The notes: generated by a model not told the origin, from the sequence alone. Shown: positions 27,610 to 36,157, counted from the stretch's first letter. The stretch: 64,000 bases of DNA from Erysipelotrichaceae bacterium 66202529 (GCA_017161075.1 CP046174.1:2976001-3040000); one strand, 5' to 3'. Made by a program: numbers and translations.

Positions 27610-28548
27610 ATGAAACAGTTATATCATATTGAACCAGTATTTACAGAAGCATTGTGGGGAGGACAGCAGCTTATTGAAAAATATGGCTATCAAACCGATC
27701 TGGCAAATATCGGAGAATGCTACAATGTCATCGCAATGCCCTCTCATCTGGATTGTACAGTAACAGAAACACAGGAGCCCTTATCTCACTTTTATGACAC
27801 ACATCGCGAATTATTTAACTGCGATACAGAAATCATGCCGGTACGTGCCGCCATGTCCTGTACACGGGCACCGATGTCTGTTCAGATACATCCGGATAAC
27901 GCCTATGCCATGGCACATGACGGTAGACTTGGAAAACCGGATGGCGTCTATGTCCTCGATGGAGAGGGCAGCGTTGTATTCGGACATTTTGCCCGGACAC
28001 GGAGAGAGTTTCAAAGCCTCGTAGAGGAACAGCGATGGGATCAGCTATTACGTTATATTCCCGTAAAAGCAGGAGATTTTCTTGACATGCCATTTGGTAC
28101 CCTGCATGCATTGGGTGCGGGGCTGACTTTCTTTGAATTTTCACAAAATGCTGATTTAACATACCGTCTGTATGATTATGACCGTACAATGCTCGATCCT
28201 AAAACAGGAAAACCGCGTGTCCTTCATCAGGAAAAGGTTATTGAATGTGTCAATATCCCGGATGCGGAAAGAAAACCAGCTCTGCAGAAAGCATGGACTA
28301 CCAAAGGCTGTGAGATCCATGAGCTGCACAATGAACCCGGGTTATATACGTGCGGACGAATCGATGTTGCGGAATCCGGCACCTACAAGCGCGAGGAATT
28401 CTATTTTCTAACCTGTATCGAAGGCGAAGGCACAATTCAAGATACGTACATCAAAGGTGGAGAGACTGTATTTGTTCCATGCCATTATGGCGAACTGACA
28501 ATCACAGGAACACTTTCCCTTACCTATGTTACCTATATCAAACCATAA
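27610..28548 (+). CDS. Class I mannose-6-phosphate isomerase-like protein
   Basis: 312-residue cupin-type isomerase expected to interconvert mannose 6-phosphate and fructose 6-phosphate. Family landmarks: EALWGGQQL near the N-terminus, SVQIHPDNAYA (metal Gln/His, about 95-105) and MPFGTLHALGAG (metal His, about 160-171). ADLTYRLYDYDR comes next, and a C-terminal second cupin ends in a strand pattern (EEFYFLTCIEGEGTI). Odd point: where typical enzymes have K-T-E-C-W-Y with the metal-binding Glu, this protein reads KPDGVYVLD, an Asp one position off. Activity or substrate may therefore differ. ATG 27610 has AGGAGG 8 bases upstream; an in-frame GTG two codons earlier is too close to it. Confidence 0.85.
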   Translation: MKQLYHIEPVFTEALWGGQQLIEKYGYQTDLANIGECYNVIAMPSHLDCTVTETQEPLSHFYDTHRELFNCDTEIMPVRAAMSCTRAPMSVQIHPDNAYAMAHDGRLGKPDGVYVLDGEGSVVFGHFARTRREFQSLVEEQRWDQLLRYIPVKAGDFLDMPFGTLHALGAGLTFFEFSQNADLTYRLYDYDRTMLDPKTGKPRVLHQEKVIECVNIPDAERKPALQKAWTTKGCEIHELHNEPGLYTCGRIDVAESGTYKREEFYFLTCIEGEGTIQDTYIKGGETVFVPCHYGELTITGTLSLTYVTYIKP

Positions 28549-29018
28549 CCGTCTGTTGAGGAAGGTTTCCTGTCCCTATCAACTCATCAAAAACGGATAC
28601 GTACATGTTCGTTCATATAAACACATCGCATGATAAGGCCGCTCTAGTTCAATGACAGCCAGAAAACACTGCCATATAAAAAGAAGACCAGGATACGGTA
28701 AAAATTCCTGGTTTTTTCTGTTATACTATGAGAATTCTGTCAAACAGCAGTCTTTTCGAATATCAAGTCCTTTGGATCAACACCTTTAGATTTTTGATAA
28801 AGGAAAAAAGCGTATTCCCATTTCCATAGCGGAAATAGTATATTTATATCAGGATGATATTAAACTCATGCTTTCGGAATGAAACCTTACGATTACAAAC
28901 AGAAATAATCTATTAGCATAAGGAATCAAAAAAATCCGTTTTCCTTTCTTTTTATACACCAAGATGCCTGCTTTGTGCTATCATAACGGTAGTACAGTAC
29001 ATGGAAAGAAGGAATTGC
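28549..29018. other. Intergenic region, 470 bp
   Basis: Contains the terminator at 28684-28724. No other gene or RNA was recognised. Confidence 0.4.
28684..28724 (+). terminator. Terminator downstream of the isomerase gene
   Basis: ACCAGGA / TCCTGGT stem with six Ts. Confidence 0.75.
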
Positions 29019-29777
29019 ATGCAACTTAGACATATACAGAAATCGTTTGGAAATCATATGGTATTACGTGATATATCCATGGATTTACTGCCTGGAAGCT
29101 GTATAGCCATATGTGGTCATAACGGCTGCGGAAAAAGCACCCTGTTGAATATCATTACTGGATTTCTGCGTGCAGACAGCGGAGAGGTTGAGCTGAAGGA
29201 TGCAGAGCTCCAGTATATTCCCGATCATTTTTTCACCACCGGCATGAATGCACAGGAGTTTCTCATGCGTATGGGAGCGATACAGGGAATCGATCGTGAT
29301 ATCGTTCAGGCTGTCCTACGCGAATATTTTCATAAATTTCATTTAGAGGAGCTTTCAAAGACACCAATGAAATACCTGTCTAAGGGTAGTCTGCAGAAGG
29401 TTGCCGTATTGCAGGCGCTGCTGAAGCTGCCGGATGTTTTGATTATGGATGAACCACTGAATGGTCAGGATATCGCATCTCAGCAGGTATTTGCAGAATT
29501 GATCAAGGAATTTAAGAAAAAGGATGTCTGTATTGTTATGGCCGTACATGAACAGCGTATGATACAACAGCTGGCGGATATCGTCTATGAGCTGCGGGAT
29601 GGGGTACTGCACAGAAGCGCACAGACTGCTTTCAACAATCAGGTGATAATGAAGTTCAGCAGATATGGCAAGCTGGAACATATCGTTTGTACGAAAGAGG
29701 AAAGCGATGCCTGCATACAGAAGTATCTACAGCAGGGATGGCATCTGGAGGAGCTGTATCATGAAAACAATTATTGA
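29019..29777 (+). CDS. ABC transporter ATP-binding protein
   Basis: 252-residue nucleotide-binding subunit. Walker A GHNGCGKSTLL (about 33-43), signature region MKYLSKGSLQKVAVLQ (LSKGS in place of LSGGQ) and Walker B DVLIMDEPLNGQD are all present, with the H-loop in VMAVHEQRM. It belongs to the ABC-2 exporter-type branch (CcmA/EcsA-like). ATG 29019 with AAGGA 5 bases upstream is chosen over an ATG six codons earlier. Its end overlaps the next gene's start by 17 bases, so the two form one transporter. Confidence 0.9.
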   Translation: MQLRHIQKSFGNHMVLRDISMDLLPGSCIAICGHNGCGKSTLLNIITGFLRADSGEVELKDAELQYIPDHFFTTGMNAQEFLMRMGAIQGIDRDIVQAVLREYFHKFHLEELSKTPMKYLSKGSLQKVAVLQALLKLPDVLIMDEPLNGQDIASQQVFAELIKEFKKKDVCIVMAVHEQRMIQQLADIVYELRDGVLHRSAQTAFNNQVIMKFSRYGKLEHIVCTKEESDACIQKYLQQGWHLEELYHENNY

Positions 29778-30492
29778 GCTGAACCGCTATTACATACGCA
29801 GGACACTGACCTCTACGCAGCTGGTCATGCCACTGGTGTTTACCGTTGTATTCTGCGGTGTTTTCTATAATGAGAAAAACCTCAATCTGTATAACAGCTT
29901 TGGTGCGACAATACTGTTATCCTTCGCGGTGATGGGATGGATCGTGCATTCTCTGCAAAAGCAGGATGCCCTGGAGGAACAGATTCTCATATTGCAGAGT
30001 GGAAGAAATGAGCATTTGTACTATAGCAGTCGTCTGATCTTCTTTCTTCTCTGTGATCTTGCGCTAAGTGCTATCATTCTGCTGATTCCGTTTCTGTATT
30101 ATGTATATTACGGCCGCGGTTATGCAGTTTCCCCTTTACGAATCAACATGTTTATCGGCTATTATCTATTGCATATATGCACCGGGATATGTGGAGGAAC
30201 AATGATTTCCCTGCTTCATCCGCGTATCATCTCCAATCAGAAGCTCGCTCTGCCTCTTGCCTGCCTTTTACTTATTCTCACACTTACGTTCTCTGCCCTC
30301 ATCAGAGATCTGCAGCTCCCTGCCATTGCAGCCTGGCTGTTTCCTCCGGTTGCGGATATCAGTGTGGAAAGTGCCAGCTGGGATCAGGTATTGATGAGGC
30401 AGGTTTTCCTCTACTGTCTGCAGCTGCTGGCATATGCAGCTGTGTATGCATATATTCAGGTGCGGCTGCTAATTAAACATAAATTCGGATAA
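29761..30492 (+). CDS. ABC transporter permease-like membrane protein
   Basis: 243-residue protein with about six hydrophobic helices (for example AIILLIPFLYYVYYG and LPLACLLLILTLTFSALI) and short loops, of the kind paired with ABC-2 ATPases. No specific family was recognised. ATG 29761, inside the end of the ATPase gene, has GGAGGAG 7-8 bases upstream. The long in-frame extension further upstream is only the ATPase gene read in another frame. Substrate unknown. Confidence 0.82.
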   Translation: MKTIIELNRYYIRRTLTSTQLVMPLVFTVVFCGVFYNEKNLNLYNSFGATILLSFAVMGWIVHSLQKQDALEEQILILQSGRNEHLYYSSRLIFFLLCDLALSAIILLIPFLYYVYYGRGYAVSPLRINMFIGYYLLHICTGICGGTMISLLHPRIISNQKLALPLACLLLILTLTFSALIRDLQLPAIAAWLFPPVADISVESASWDQVLMRQVFLYCLQLLAYAAVYAYIQVRLLIKHKFG

Positions 30493-30518
30493 GTAGTATG
30501 CTGAGAATCTGAAATACA

Positions 30519-30570
30519 AAAACGGTATGGGTTTATGAAGCTACATCATAAGCTCATACTGTTTTGCTTA
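30519..30570 (+). terminator. Terminator of the ABC pair
   Basis: A 20-bp stem (30519-30538 with 30546-30565, a few G-U pairs) starting AAAACGGTATG and ending CATACTGTTTT. Confidence 0.8.
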
Positions 30571-30699
30571 CTAATTCTGATACATTGGGTACATCAGAAT
30601 TATTTTTCCTTCTGAATCTTCTTATAAGCTGTGAAATACAGCTGCATATCCATTGCTTATGTATGGACAAAATCATGCATATAGATTTCCCCTAAATTG

Positions 30700-31095
30700 T
30701 TATCGCATGAAATACTGAAGTCTGTGTTTCATCCCTGCAAGCTCTTCCTGACTTTTCAGAATACATATAATGCGCGTTGGATGCTCTCTGCTTTCCACGA
30801 TAGAAACCATTTCTCCCTGTTGCAGCCTGCATCTTGCATTTTCAAAAAACTGATCCAGGCGCTCTCTTGTATTCTCATAAAGATCTGTATAGTACAGTAT
30901 AGTCGTTATAGCTTTGGGCTCGCCGAAAACGCGCTGCATTGCTTCATACGTTGTCAGCCACACATTACCGCTCTTTTTTATTTCATACGCCTCAAATCGT
31001 CCGCGTTCCACCGCTTTGCGTATCGTTTTACCATCAGCCAATCCCCATTTCATTGCAGCCTCGGTAAATGTCAGTACCTCATCCAGATTGATCAT
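30700..31095 (-). CDS. HTH_59-type helix-turn-helix protein
   Basis: 131-residue protein whose N-terminus (LTFTEAAMKWGLADGKTIRKAVERGRFEAYEIKKSGNVW) matches the helix-turn-helix family found in many clostridial proteins, in which a small HTH is followed by GxVWLTTYEAM. The C-terminal half (LYYTDLYENTRERLDQFF ...) is helical and charged. The family is often near toxin-antitoxin-like or mobile genes. Here it lies directly beside, and divergent from, Rpn copy 2, which may be coincidence. GAGGAG lies 9 bases before ATG 31095. Confidence 0.78.
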   Translation of the reverse strand: MINLDEVLTFTEAAMKWGLADGKTIRKAVERGRFEAYEIKKSGNVWLTTYEAMQRVFGEPKAITTILYYTDLYENTRERLDQFFENARCRLQQGEMVSIVESREHPTRIICILKSQEELAGMKHRLQYFMR

Positions 31096-31371
31096 ATGAA
31101 CAACTCCTCATCATGTCAGGGTGTACAGGATATTTCTATCATTTTGCTAATTTCTTTTATTATACGATATTTTTCAATTTTTTCACAGGCTTTCTGCTTT
31201 TCACTTCAGGCACTCATAGGAATACAAGCTGTTATAATACGGGCAGATATTATCCAGATTGTGGAATATGGAAAATATCATGTATCCATCTTATCGTACT
31301 CATGTTATGAAAATAAAGCGCATTTTTAAGGTTATCTCTCAATAACAAAGCAATAAGTAAACAATTAGATG

Positions 31372-32180
31372 ATTTTTTAGGAATTACAACATTTCTTTTC
31401 GTATATAAGAGTGTAAGGAATAACCTTGCAGAAACGAGGAAATGTCAAATGACAAGAAAACAACAAGAAGATGTATTGAATTACCGCAACGATTTGTTCT
31501 TCAAGTACACCCTCTCTCGTGAGGATGAAGGCTCCATCTTTGCTCGCAACACCATTATCGAACGTGTGACCGGGATACGGGTTAAGGAAAGTACGGTTAT
31601 GAATCCTAATCTGGATCCCAAGACCATCGGAAAGAAAAAGATTATTTTGGATGTCCACGTAAAGGATGAAAACGGTCAGCTGTTTTGCATCGAAATGCAG
31701 ACGACGTTTACTGAAACAGAAAAGAAGCGTTTTGAATTTTATGGGGCAAGAGCGCTGAATGATCAGCTAAACAGCGGGGAGAAATATGAGCTGTTGAAGC
31801 CTGTACATCAGATAATTTTCATCGATGAATATCCATGGAATAATCAAAACCTGATGAATCATTACCAGATGCGTACCGAAAAGGGAGAGGTGGAGAATAA
31901 AAAGGCACTGATAAAACGCAGCTACATACATCTTCCGGTGATCAATGAGCTGGTAAGGAAGCAGGGGATTTTGAAGTTGAATGACTTTGAGCAGTTGTGT
32001 TTCTTATTTGAAAATAATGAAAATGATGCTATACTAAAAACGAAGGAAAGGCTGGTGAAAGTGTTCATGGAAAAATATAAGGAAATGCAGAAAAATGACA
32101 AGTTATGGTCAACGGCAATGGCAATTCAGATGGGAGAAGCACGTTATCGCAATGGTCTGAATGACAGCTATAAAGAGGGC
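31372..32180 (+). repeat. Inverted long repeat, copy 2 (Rpn 5' module)
   Basis: Near-identical, opposite-orientation partner of 2161-2951, about 28 kb apart. It includes 70+ bases upstream of the ATG, with a TATATAAG box, and ~240 codons. Sequence upstream of 31372 is unrelated to the flank of copy 1. Confidence 0.85.
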
Positions 32181-32411
32181 CTTGAAAAAGGCCTTGAGCA
32201 AGGATTAGAGAAAGGCAGAGAAGAAGGAATAAAGGAAGGGAAAGAGACAGGGGAACGACTAATCCTAAAGCAGCTGATTGAAAACATATATCATGAAGAC
32301 GCCTCCATATGGCTACAAACGCTCACAGCTGGACAGATTACTTCTATTCCAGAAAACCTGCACACTTGTAAAACGCTGGATCAATTAAAAAGAAAAATAG
32401 AAAATAAATAA
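31449..32411 (+). CDS. Rpn family recombination-promoting nuclease / putative transposase (copy 2)
   Basis: 320-residue PD-(D/E)XK nuclease of the Rpn family with the same D...ExQ core as copy 1 (ILDVHVKDENGQ, FCIEMQ). The Gly-Glu-Lys/Gln repeats are longer here (GLEKGLEQGLEKGREEG, about 240-256). After them the C-terminal domain is clearly different from copy 1 (YHEDASIWLQTLTAGQITSIPENL versus YHEDATEWLKTLTSEQLIWISEQL). An in-frame GTG at 32055 has AAGGA 7 bases upstream and could start a 118-residue C-terminal product. A perfect 16-bp terminator follows. Known Rpn proteins cut DNA; some are toxic and restrain phage. Confidence 0.88.
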   Translation: MTRKQQEDVLNYRNDLFFKYTLSREDEGSIFARNTIIERVTGIRVKESTVMNPNLDPKTIGKKKIILDVHVKDENGQLFCIEMQTTFTETEKKRFEFYGARALNDQLNSGEKYELLKPVHQIIFIDEYPWNNQNLMNHYQMRTEKGEVENKKALIKRSYIHLPVINELVRKQGILKLNDFEQLCFLFENNENDAILKTKERLVKVFMEKYKEMQKNDKLWSTAMAIQMGEARYRNGLNDSYKEGLEKGLEQGLEKGREEGIKEGKETGERLILKQLIENIYHEDASIWLQTLTAGQITSIPENLHTCKTLDQLKRKIENK

Positions 32412-32435
32412 TTGTTATTTATCTGTATTGTAAAG

Positions 32436-32486
32436 AAACAGCAGACATAGGTGATTCTGTAACAGCCTATGTCTGCTGTTTATTTG
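32436..32486 (+). terminator. Terminator of Rpn copy 2
   Basis: Perfect 16-bp stem (AAACAGCAGACATAGG with its complement at 32466-32481) and TATTT tail. Confidence 0.88.
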
Positions 32487-32522
32487 AGTTACTACATAGC
32501 TATTCACCTTTACCTTTAGCGT

Positions 32523-32550
32523 GTAGATTCTCTGAATCTACTTTCCTTTT
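32523..32550 (+). terminator. Hairpin upstream of the PTS IIB gene
   Basis: GTAGATTC TCT GAATCTAC perfect hairpin followed by TTTCCTTTT. It may be a second terminator or part of the IIB regulatory region. Confidence 0.55.
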
Positions 32551-32564
32551 ACATCTTCCTGTGA

Positions 32565-32591
32565 TACAATCATGTCGCTAAATAGCGACAT
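32565..32591 (+). promoter_or_regulatory. Extended -10 and palindromic operator of the PTS IIB gene
   Basis: An extended -10 box (TGATACAAT, -10 at 32565-32570) is followed by a perfect inverted repeat, ATGTCGCTA AA TAGCGACAT (32572-32591). This covers the expected transcription start and ends 14 bases before the ATG. Confidence 0.6.
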
Positions 32592-32604
32592 AAAGGAGGA
32601 GCAT

Positions 32605-33024
32605 ATGTTACGAATGGTAATATGTTGTGGTGGAGGCATGTCTTCCAGCGTGATTTCTTTACAGATAGAAAAAGCAATACAGGAAAAGGGTTGGCAGAAT
32701 GAAATATCAATCGCTTTCATGCCGCTTTTATTTCTTGAAGCCCATCAGAAGGAGTTTGATATCGCAATGCTTTGTCCGCATACGATGTATAGTGCACAGG
32801 AAATGGTTAAGAAAAACAAGCTCCAGCTTCCCCTGTATATTATTCCTGCACGCTTATACGGCTCCATGAGCTTGGAATATTTGCGTGAGGATGCAGAGGA
32901 TATACTAAAGTTTTATGAACAGACAAAGGAAAATCCGCTACATTTCCCCGGTGAGAAATTTCTGGAGGTGAAGCGAAACACCTCCCATCGACGCTGGATT
33001 CAGAAACATCCGGTAAAAAAATAA
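32605..33024 (+). CDS. Orphan PTS IIB-like protein
   Basis: 139-residue protein resembling lactose/cellobiose-type phosphotransferase IIB subunits, which carry a phosphate on the Cys of an N-terminal P-loop. MVICCGGGMSSS places tandem Cys residues (about 6-7) at the loop, and FDIAMLCPHTMYSAQEM and LPLYIIPARLYGSM fit the following strands. The protein has a ~30-residue tail beyond the usual IIB length. No IIA, IIC or glycosidase gene is nearby, so it may be a regulatory IIB. ATG 32605 has AAGGAGGAG 4 bases upstream; the upstream extension runs through the palindrome and is rejected. Confidence 0.82.
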   Translation: MLRMVICCGGGMSSSVISLQIEKAIQEKGWQNEISIAFMPLLFLEAHQKEFDIAMLCPHTMYSAQEMVKKNKLQLPLYIIPARLYGSMSLEYLREDAEDILKFYEQTKENPLHFPGEKFLEVKRNTSHRRWIQKHPVKK

Positions 33025-33330
33025 TAGAAGAAAGCTAAGACTGAAGTATCCCTAGAAGACAGAAAGAATCAAACGCAGCTCAAAAGCATGCATTTGATCC
33101 TTTTTCATTTTATAATTGTAGAAAAATTAACAGCCTGCTGCTTTCATAAATAGACTGAATCAGGTAAAAACATTTTCTACATAATTGAGCATATGATCAT
33201 TCATGAAAATCGTGATGATCAGCCACAGAATATACTGATTTTCATTTTTTCAGTATCCTTAAAAAAATACTCTACTATGAGGAGGAAGCATACATCCTGC
33301 AGCGTATGTAGCTGCGCTTTGCGGAATCGT
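33025..33330. other. Intergenic region downstream of IIB
   Basis: A hairpin with T run near 33067-33105 (ATCAAA...TTTGAT, then CCTTTTT) probably ends the IIB transcript. Nothing else recognised. Confidence 0.45.
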
Positions 33331-33360
33331 AAAAGGGATGTTCAATGAGCATCCCTTTTT
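33331..33360. terminator. Terminator at the end of the phn operon
   Basis: GGGATG / CATCCC stem with A/T tails on both sides, so it can work for the minus-strand operon. It touches the phnE stop codon. Confidence 0.8.
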
Positions 33361-34216
33361 ATCCGCTAACTATGCTTTTCTGCTTGTATAGAGTAAGTAT
33401 AATTTCAAACAGCAAAGCCGTTATAAAAATTGCAAGAACGCAGAGTCCGACAGTGCCATAACCACCACTTCTCTGATAGGAGTTCAGAATGGAGCCTATC
33501 GTTCCTGGAACACCGACGGCAGGGCCGATAATAACAGCAGCCGCGAAATTCATTTCACTTCGCATGGCAATCCAGGATAGCAGCTTTGTAAAGGATACTG
33601 GAATAACAGCGCTCCATACAATCTGCCACCAGCTGCCACCACTTGCCTTCATAGCCTCCATCGCTCCCGGGTCAACCTCCTCAAAGGCTTCCGAATATGA
33701 TTTGATAAAATAGGCTACACTGTGGAAGGACATACCGACGATAGCCGTTGTCGCCGTCAGACCAAAGCCGGATATAAAGATGAGAACCCAGATAATTGTG
33801 GGTACTGCACGAATCAGTCCGGCAAATCCGCGCACAAGGCCACAGATCCATGGATGGGACAGATTTCGTGCAGCCATCAATCCCAGAAGCATACCAATCA
33901 CTGCACCGATAATGGTAGTGACAAATGCAAGTGCAATCGTATTGACGAGACTCGTGAACACCTCAATGGCTGTTTTCTGAGTTACTGACGTGAAATCCAG
34001 AAAGCTGCTCAGATAAGTCGTAATCAGCTCCGGACGCACCTGATCCCATTTATAGGGACAAACCAGCATAATAAAATACAGAAATACAAGTGCAAAGACC
34101 AGCACAACACCCCAGGACAGGAAACGGGAGGTGTCTTTTCTGCGCAGGATATAGCGCCCCTTCTTCTTTTTCTCAAGCACCGGCACAGAAGCGGCCGTCA
34201 AGGTTACTGTTTCCAT
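33359..34216 (-). CDS. phnE: Phosphonate-type ABC permease 2
   Basis: 285-residue inner-membrane permease. The N-terminal ~35 residues are cytosolic and basic. About six TM helices follow, and the cytoplasmic coupling loop is clear (AMEAMKASGGSWWQIVWSAVIP, about 180-201, the EAA-type loop). Closest in style to PhnE of phosphonate/phosphite importers. Its start codon shares one base with the stop of the upstream permease (TAATG), indicating tight translational coupling. It is the last gene of phnC-phnE-phnE. Confidence 0.9.
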   Translation of the reverse strand: METVTLTAASVPVLEKKKKGRYILRRKDTSRFLSWGVVLVFALVFLYFIMLVCPYKWDQVRPELITTYLSSFLDFTSVTQKTAIEVFTSLVNTIALAFVTTIIGAVIGMLLGLMAARNLSHPWICGLVRGFAGLIRAVPTIIWVLIFISGFGLTATTAIVGMSFHSVAYFIKSYSEAFEEVDPGAMEAMKASGGSWWQIVWSAVIPVSFTKLLSWIAMRSEMNFAAAVIIGPAVGVPGTIGSILNSYQRSGGYGTVGLCVLAIFITALLFEIILTLYKQKSIVSG

Positions 34217-35004
34217 TACATAATCCTCTTTCTGATCTGTGATGATAGTTGATCTGTAATAATAACGGTGATGATAATGAGCAAAATACAGGAAGCCATT
34301 AGCTGATAGCCGGTATAGCCGACATACAGTCCGCCCTGATAAATACTCATCAAATACCCGATACCGCCGCCGGCAAGCATTCCGACAACTGTGGCACTTC
34401 GGATATTATTTTCCGCTGCATACAGCGTCCAGGAAATTAGGGAAGGCATCGTTTCCGGAAGGATGGCATGTACAACGATTTGCCAGTAGCCCGCTCCGGT
34501 TGCCTCCAGCGCCTCCATACAGCTGGCATTTGTTTCATCTATGGAATCCGCAAATGAGCGGGTGAGAAATCCATAGGATATGATGCACAGTACGATAAAT
34601 CCAAGAAAATCACCATACCATAACAAGGGCAGAAGCAGCACCGCCCACACCGCCTCTGGAATATTTCTTGTCAGAGATGCAAAGGCGCGCACAACATATT
34701 TCAAAGCACGAAAGCGGGAGGTTCTGCTGGAAATAGCAAGGGAGGAAAAGAATGCCAGAACCATACCGACAAATGCTCCTGCAATGGATATAACAACTGT
34801 GATCCACAACTGGTACAGCTGCTGTGACCATTGGGAGAGGTCAAGAGGCAGATAGGTTTTGGTAAAACGGATAACCGATACCTGAAAATTAGTTAGAATC
34901 AGTCCCCAGTCAATTTCCAGACGCCAGGTACACAAGGTCATCAGCACTAGGATAACACCGGCATACATCCCCAGGGAAAAACGTTTTCTCGTAAAATATT
35001 TCAT
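34216..35004 (-). CDS. phnE: Phosphonate-type ABC permease 1
   Basis: 262-residue permease with the conserved loop CMEALEATGAGYWQIVVHAILP (about 165-186) and PhnE-like N-terminal half (YQLWITVVISIAGAFVGMVLAF). Two different permeases, as here, form a heterodimeric channel in several phn/ptx transporters. It overlaps the ATPase gene by four bases (ATGA), so all three cytoplasmic/membrane subunits are co-translated. Confidence 0.9.
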   Translation of the reverse strand: MKYFTRKRFSLGMYAGVILVLMTLCTWRLEIDWGLILTNFQVSVIRFTKTYLPLDLSQWSQQLYQLWITVVISIAGAFVGMVLAFFSSLAISSRTSRFRALKYVVRAFASLTRNIPEAVWAVLLLPLLWYGDFLGFIVLCIISYGFLTRSFADSIDETNASCMEALEATGAGYWQIVVHAILPETMPSLISWTLYAAENNIRSATVVGMLAGGGIGYLMSIYQGGLYVGYTGYQLMASCILLIIITVIITDQLSSQIRKRIM

Positions 35005-35789
35005 GCCTTCATCTCCTCCACCTTACTGATCAGTGCATCCATAGGAACACCATAAATTTTTTCAATCATATCACTGCCAAGATCCTGCGGTCTGCCATTG
35101 AACACGATGCTTCCCTGATGCATGCCGATGATGCGGTCGGAATAATGAAGCGCTACATCCACCTGATGCAGATTCACGATACACGGGATTTTCATACTTG
35201 TTGTAATATCCTTCAAATATTCCATAATGACCTTGCTGGATTGCGGATCAAGGGAAGCAATCGGCTCATCGCAAAGCACCATCTTCGGATTTTGGATCAG
35301 AGCACGGGCAATGCCGACTCGCTGCTTCTGCCCGCCGGATAGATCGCAGCATTTATCATACAGCTTATCCCCCAGCCCCAGCATTTCCAGCAGTCTTGCA
35401 GCCTGCTCAATATCCTTTGCGGTATACAGTCCCAGTGTGCTTTTCCATGTCGGATAATAGCCAAGTCTGCCATGCAGCACATTCTCAAGAGCATTCAGAC
35501 GATACACCAGATTATAATGCTGGAAGATCATGCCAATATTGCGGCGAATATCTTTAATCTGCCGTTTGTTTGCGGATGTCACCTCATAGTTGAGAAACTG
35601 AATGCTGCCGCTGCTTACATCAATCATGCGGTTTATACAGCGCAGCAGCGTACTTTTCCCTGAGCCGCTTGGTCCGATAACAGAGATCAGCTCCCCCTCA
35701 TGCACATCGAAGCTGGCGTTACACAATGCCTTTACCGCATTTTCTTCATATGTTTTTGAAACGTTTTGTACACGTAATATTTCACTCAT
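35001..35789 (-). CDS. phnC: Phosphonate-type ABC transporter ATPase
   Basis: 262-residue importer ATPase of the PhnC family. It has Walker A VIGPSGSGKSTLLRC (about 36-50), Q-loop GMIFQHYNL, signature DLSGGQKQRVGIARAL and Walker B MVLCDEPIASLDP, with the H-loop in IVNLHQVDVA. The YYPTWKSTLGLY segment between Q-loop and signature is characteristic of PhnC. The start is ATG 35789 with a GGTGGT stretch upstream. The substrate-binding gene phnD lies upstream on the same strand but is separated by a terminator and a MITE-like element. Confidence 0.93.
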   Translation of the reverse strand: MSEILRVQNVSKTYEENAVKALCNASFDVHEGELISVIGPSGSGKSTLLRCINRMIDVSSGSIQFLNYEVTSANKRQIKDIRRNIGMIFQHYNLVYRLNALENVLHGRLGYYPTWKSTLGLYTAKDIEQAARLLEMLGLGDKLYDKCCDLSGGQKQRVGIARALIQNPKMVLCDEPIASLDPQSSKVIMEYLKDITTSMKIPCIVNLHQVDVALHYSDRIIGMHQGSIVFNGRPQDLGSDMIEKIYGVPMDALISKVEEMKA

Positions 35790-35969
35790 TCACCATACCA
35801 CCTTTTCTTTTCTAACACATGGATATTGTACTCTGTAACGATCGATGAAGTGTTAAGCGGCTGTTAAGCCTTCGTAATCCTTTCTTTAATACCGCATACC
35901 CTTATGTAAACAGCATCCACCATTTATCTGGAGGTTTGCTAGTATGAAAAACATGACAGCCCTTTTATG

Positions 35970-36079
35970 GGTTTCTTTTCACGTTAAGGTACAAGAAAGG
36001 GAAAGAGATACAAAAGGATGGATGGGCTAAATGCTTTCGCATTTCATGCTTCTCATATGTCTAACGACGAGAAAAAACC
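35970..36079 (-). mobile_element. MITE-like palindromic element, copy B
   Basis: 110-bp relative of the element at 19372-19483, in opposite orientation, with GGTTTCTTTTC and GAGAAAAAACC ends. Flanks CTTTTATG and CTTTTAATG look like a decayed 8-bp target duplication. It sits between phnD and phnC, in a 378-bp gap (35790-36167) otherwise holding only the phnD terminator. Confidence 0.65.
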
Positions 36080-36124
36080 CTTTTAATGTATGCAGCAGCC
36101 CCTTGCAAACTGGAGGCTTTCTAT

Positions 36125-36157
36125 AAAAAAACATGACCGTCTGCTTTGTCATGTTTT
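36125..36157 (-). terminator. phnD terminator
   Basis: On the minus strand AAAACATGAC pairs with GTCATGTTTT and is followed by more Ts. It would stop most transcripts before phnC. Confidence 0.85.

Noticed and set aside
2161..32180. A composite transposon bounded by the two Rpn copies
   Set aside because: The Rpn modules lack terminal inverted repeats and target duplications, and the 28 kb between them is ordinary housekeeping and metabolic gene content.
34216..35004. Glycine-betaine-type permease for the phn-like gene
   Set aside because: The loop, gene order and PhnC/PhnD partners fit phosphonate-type transporters better.
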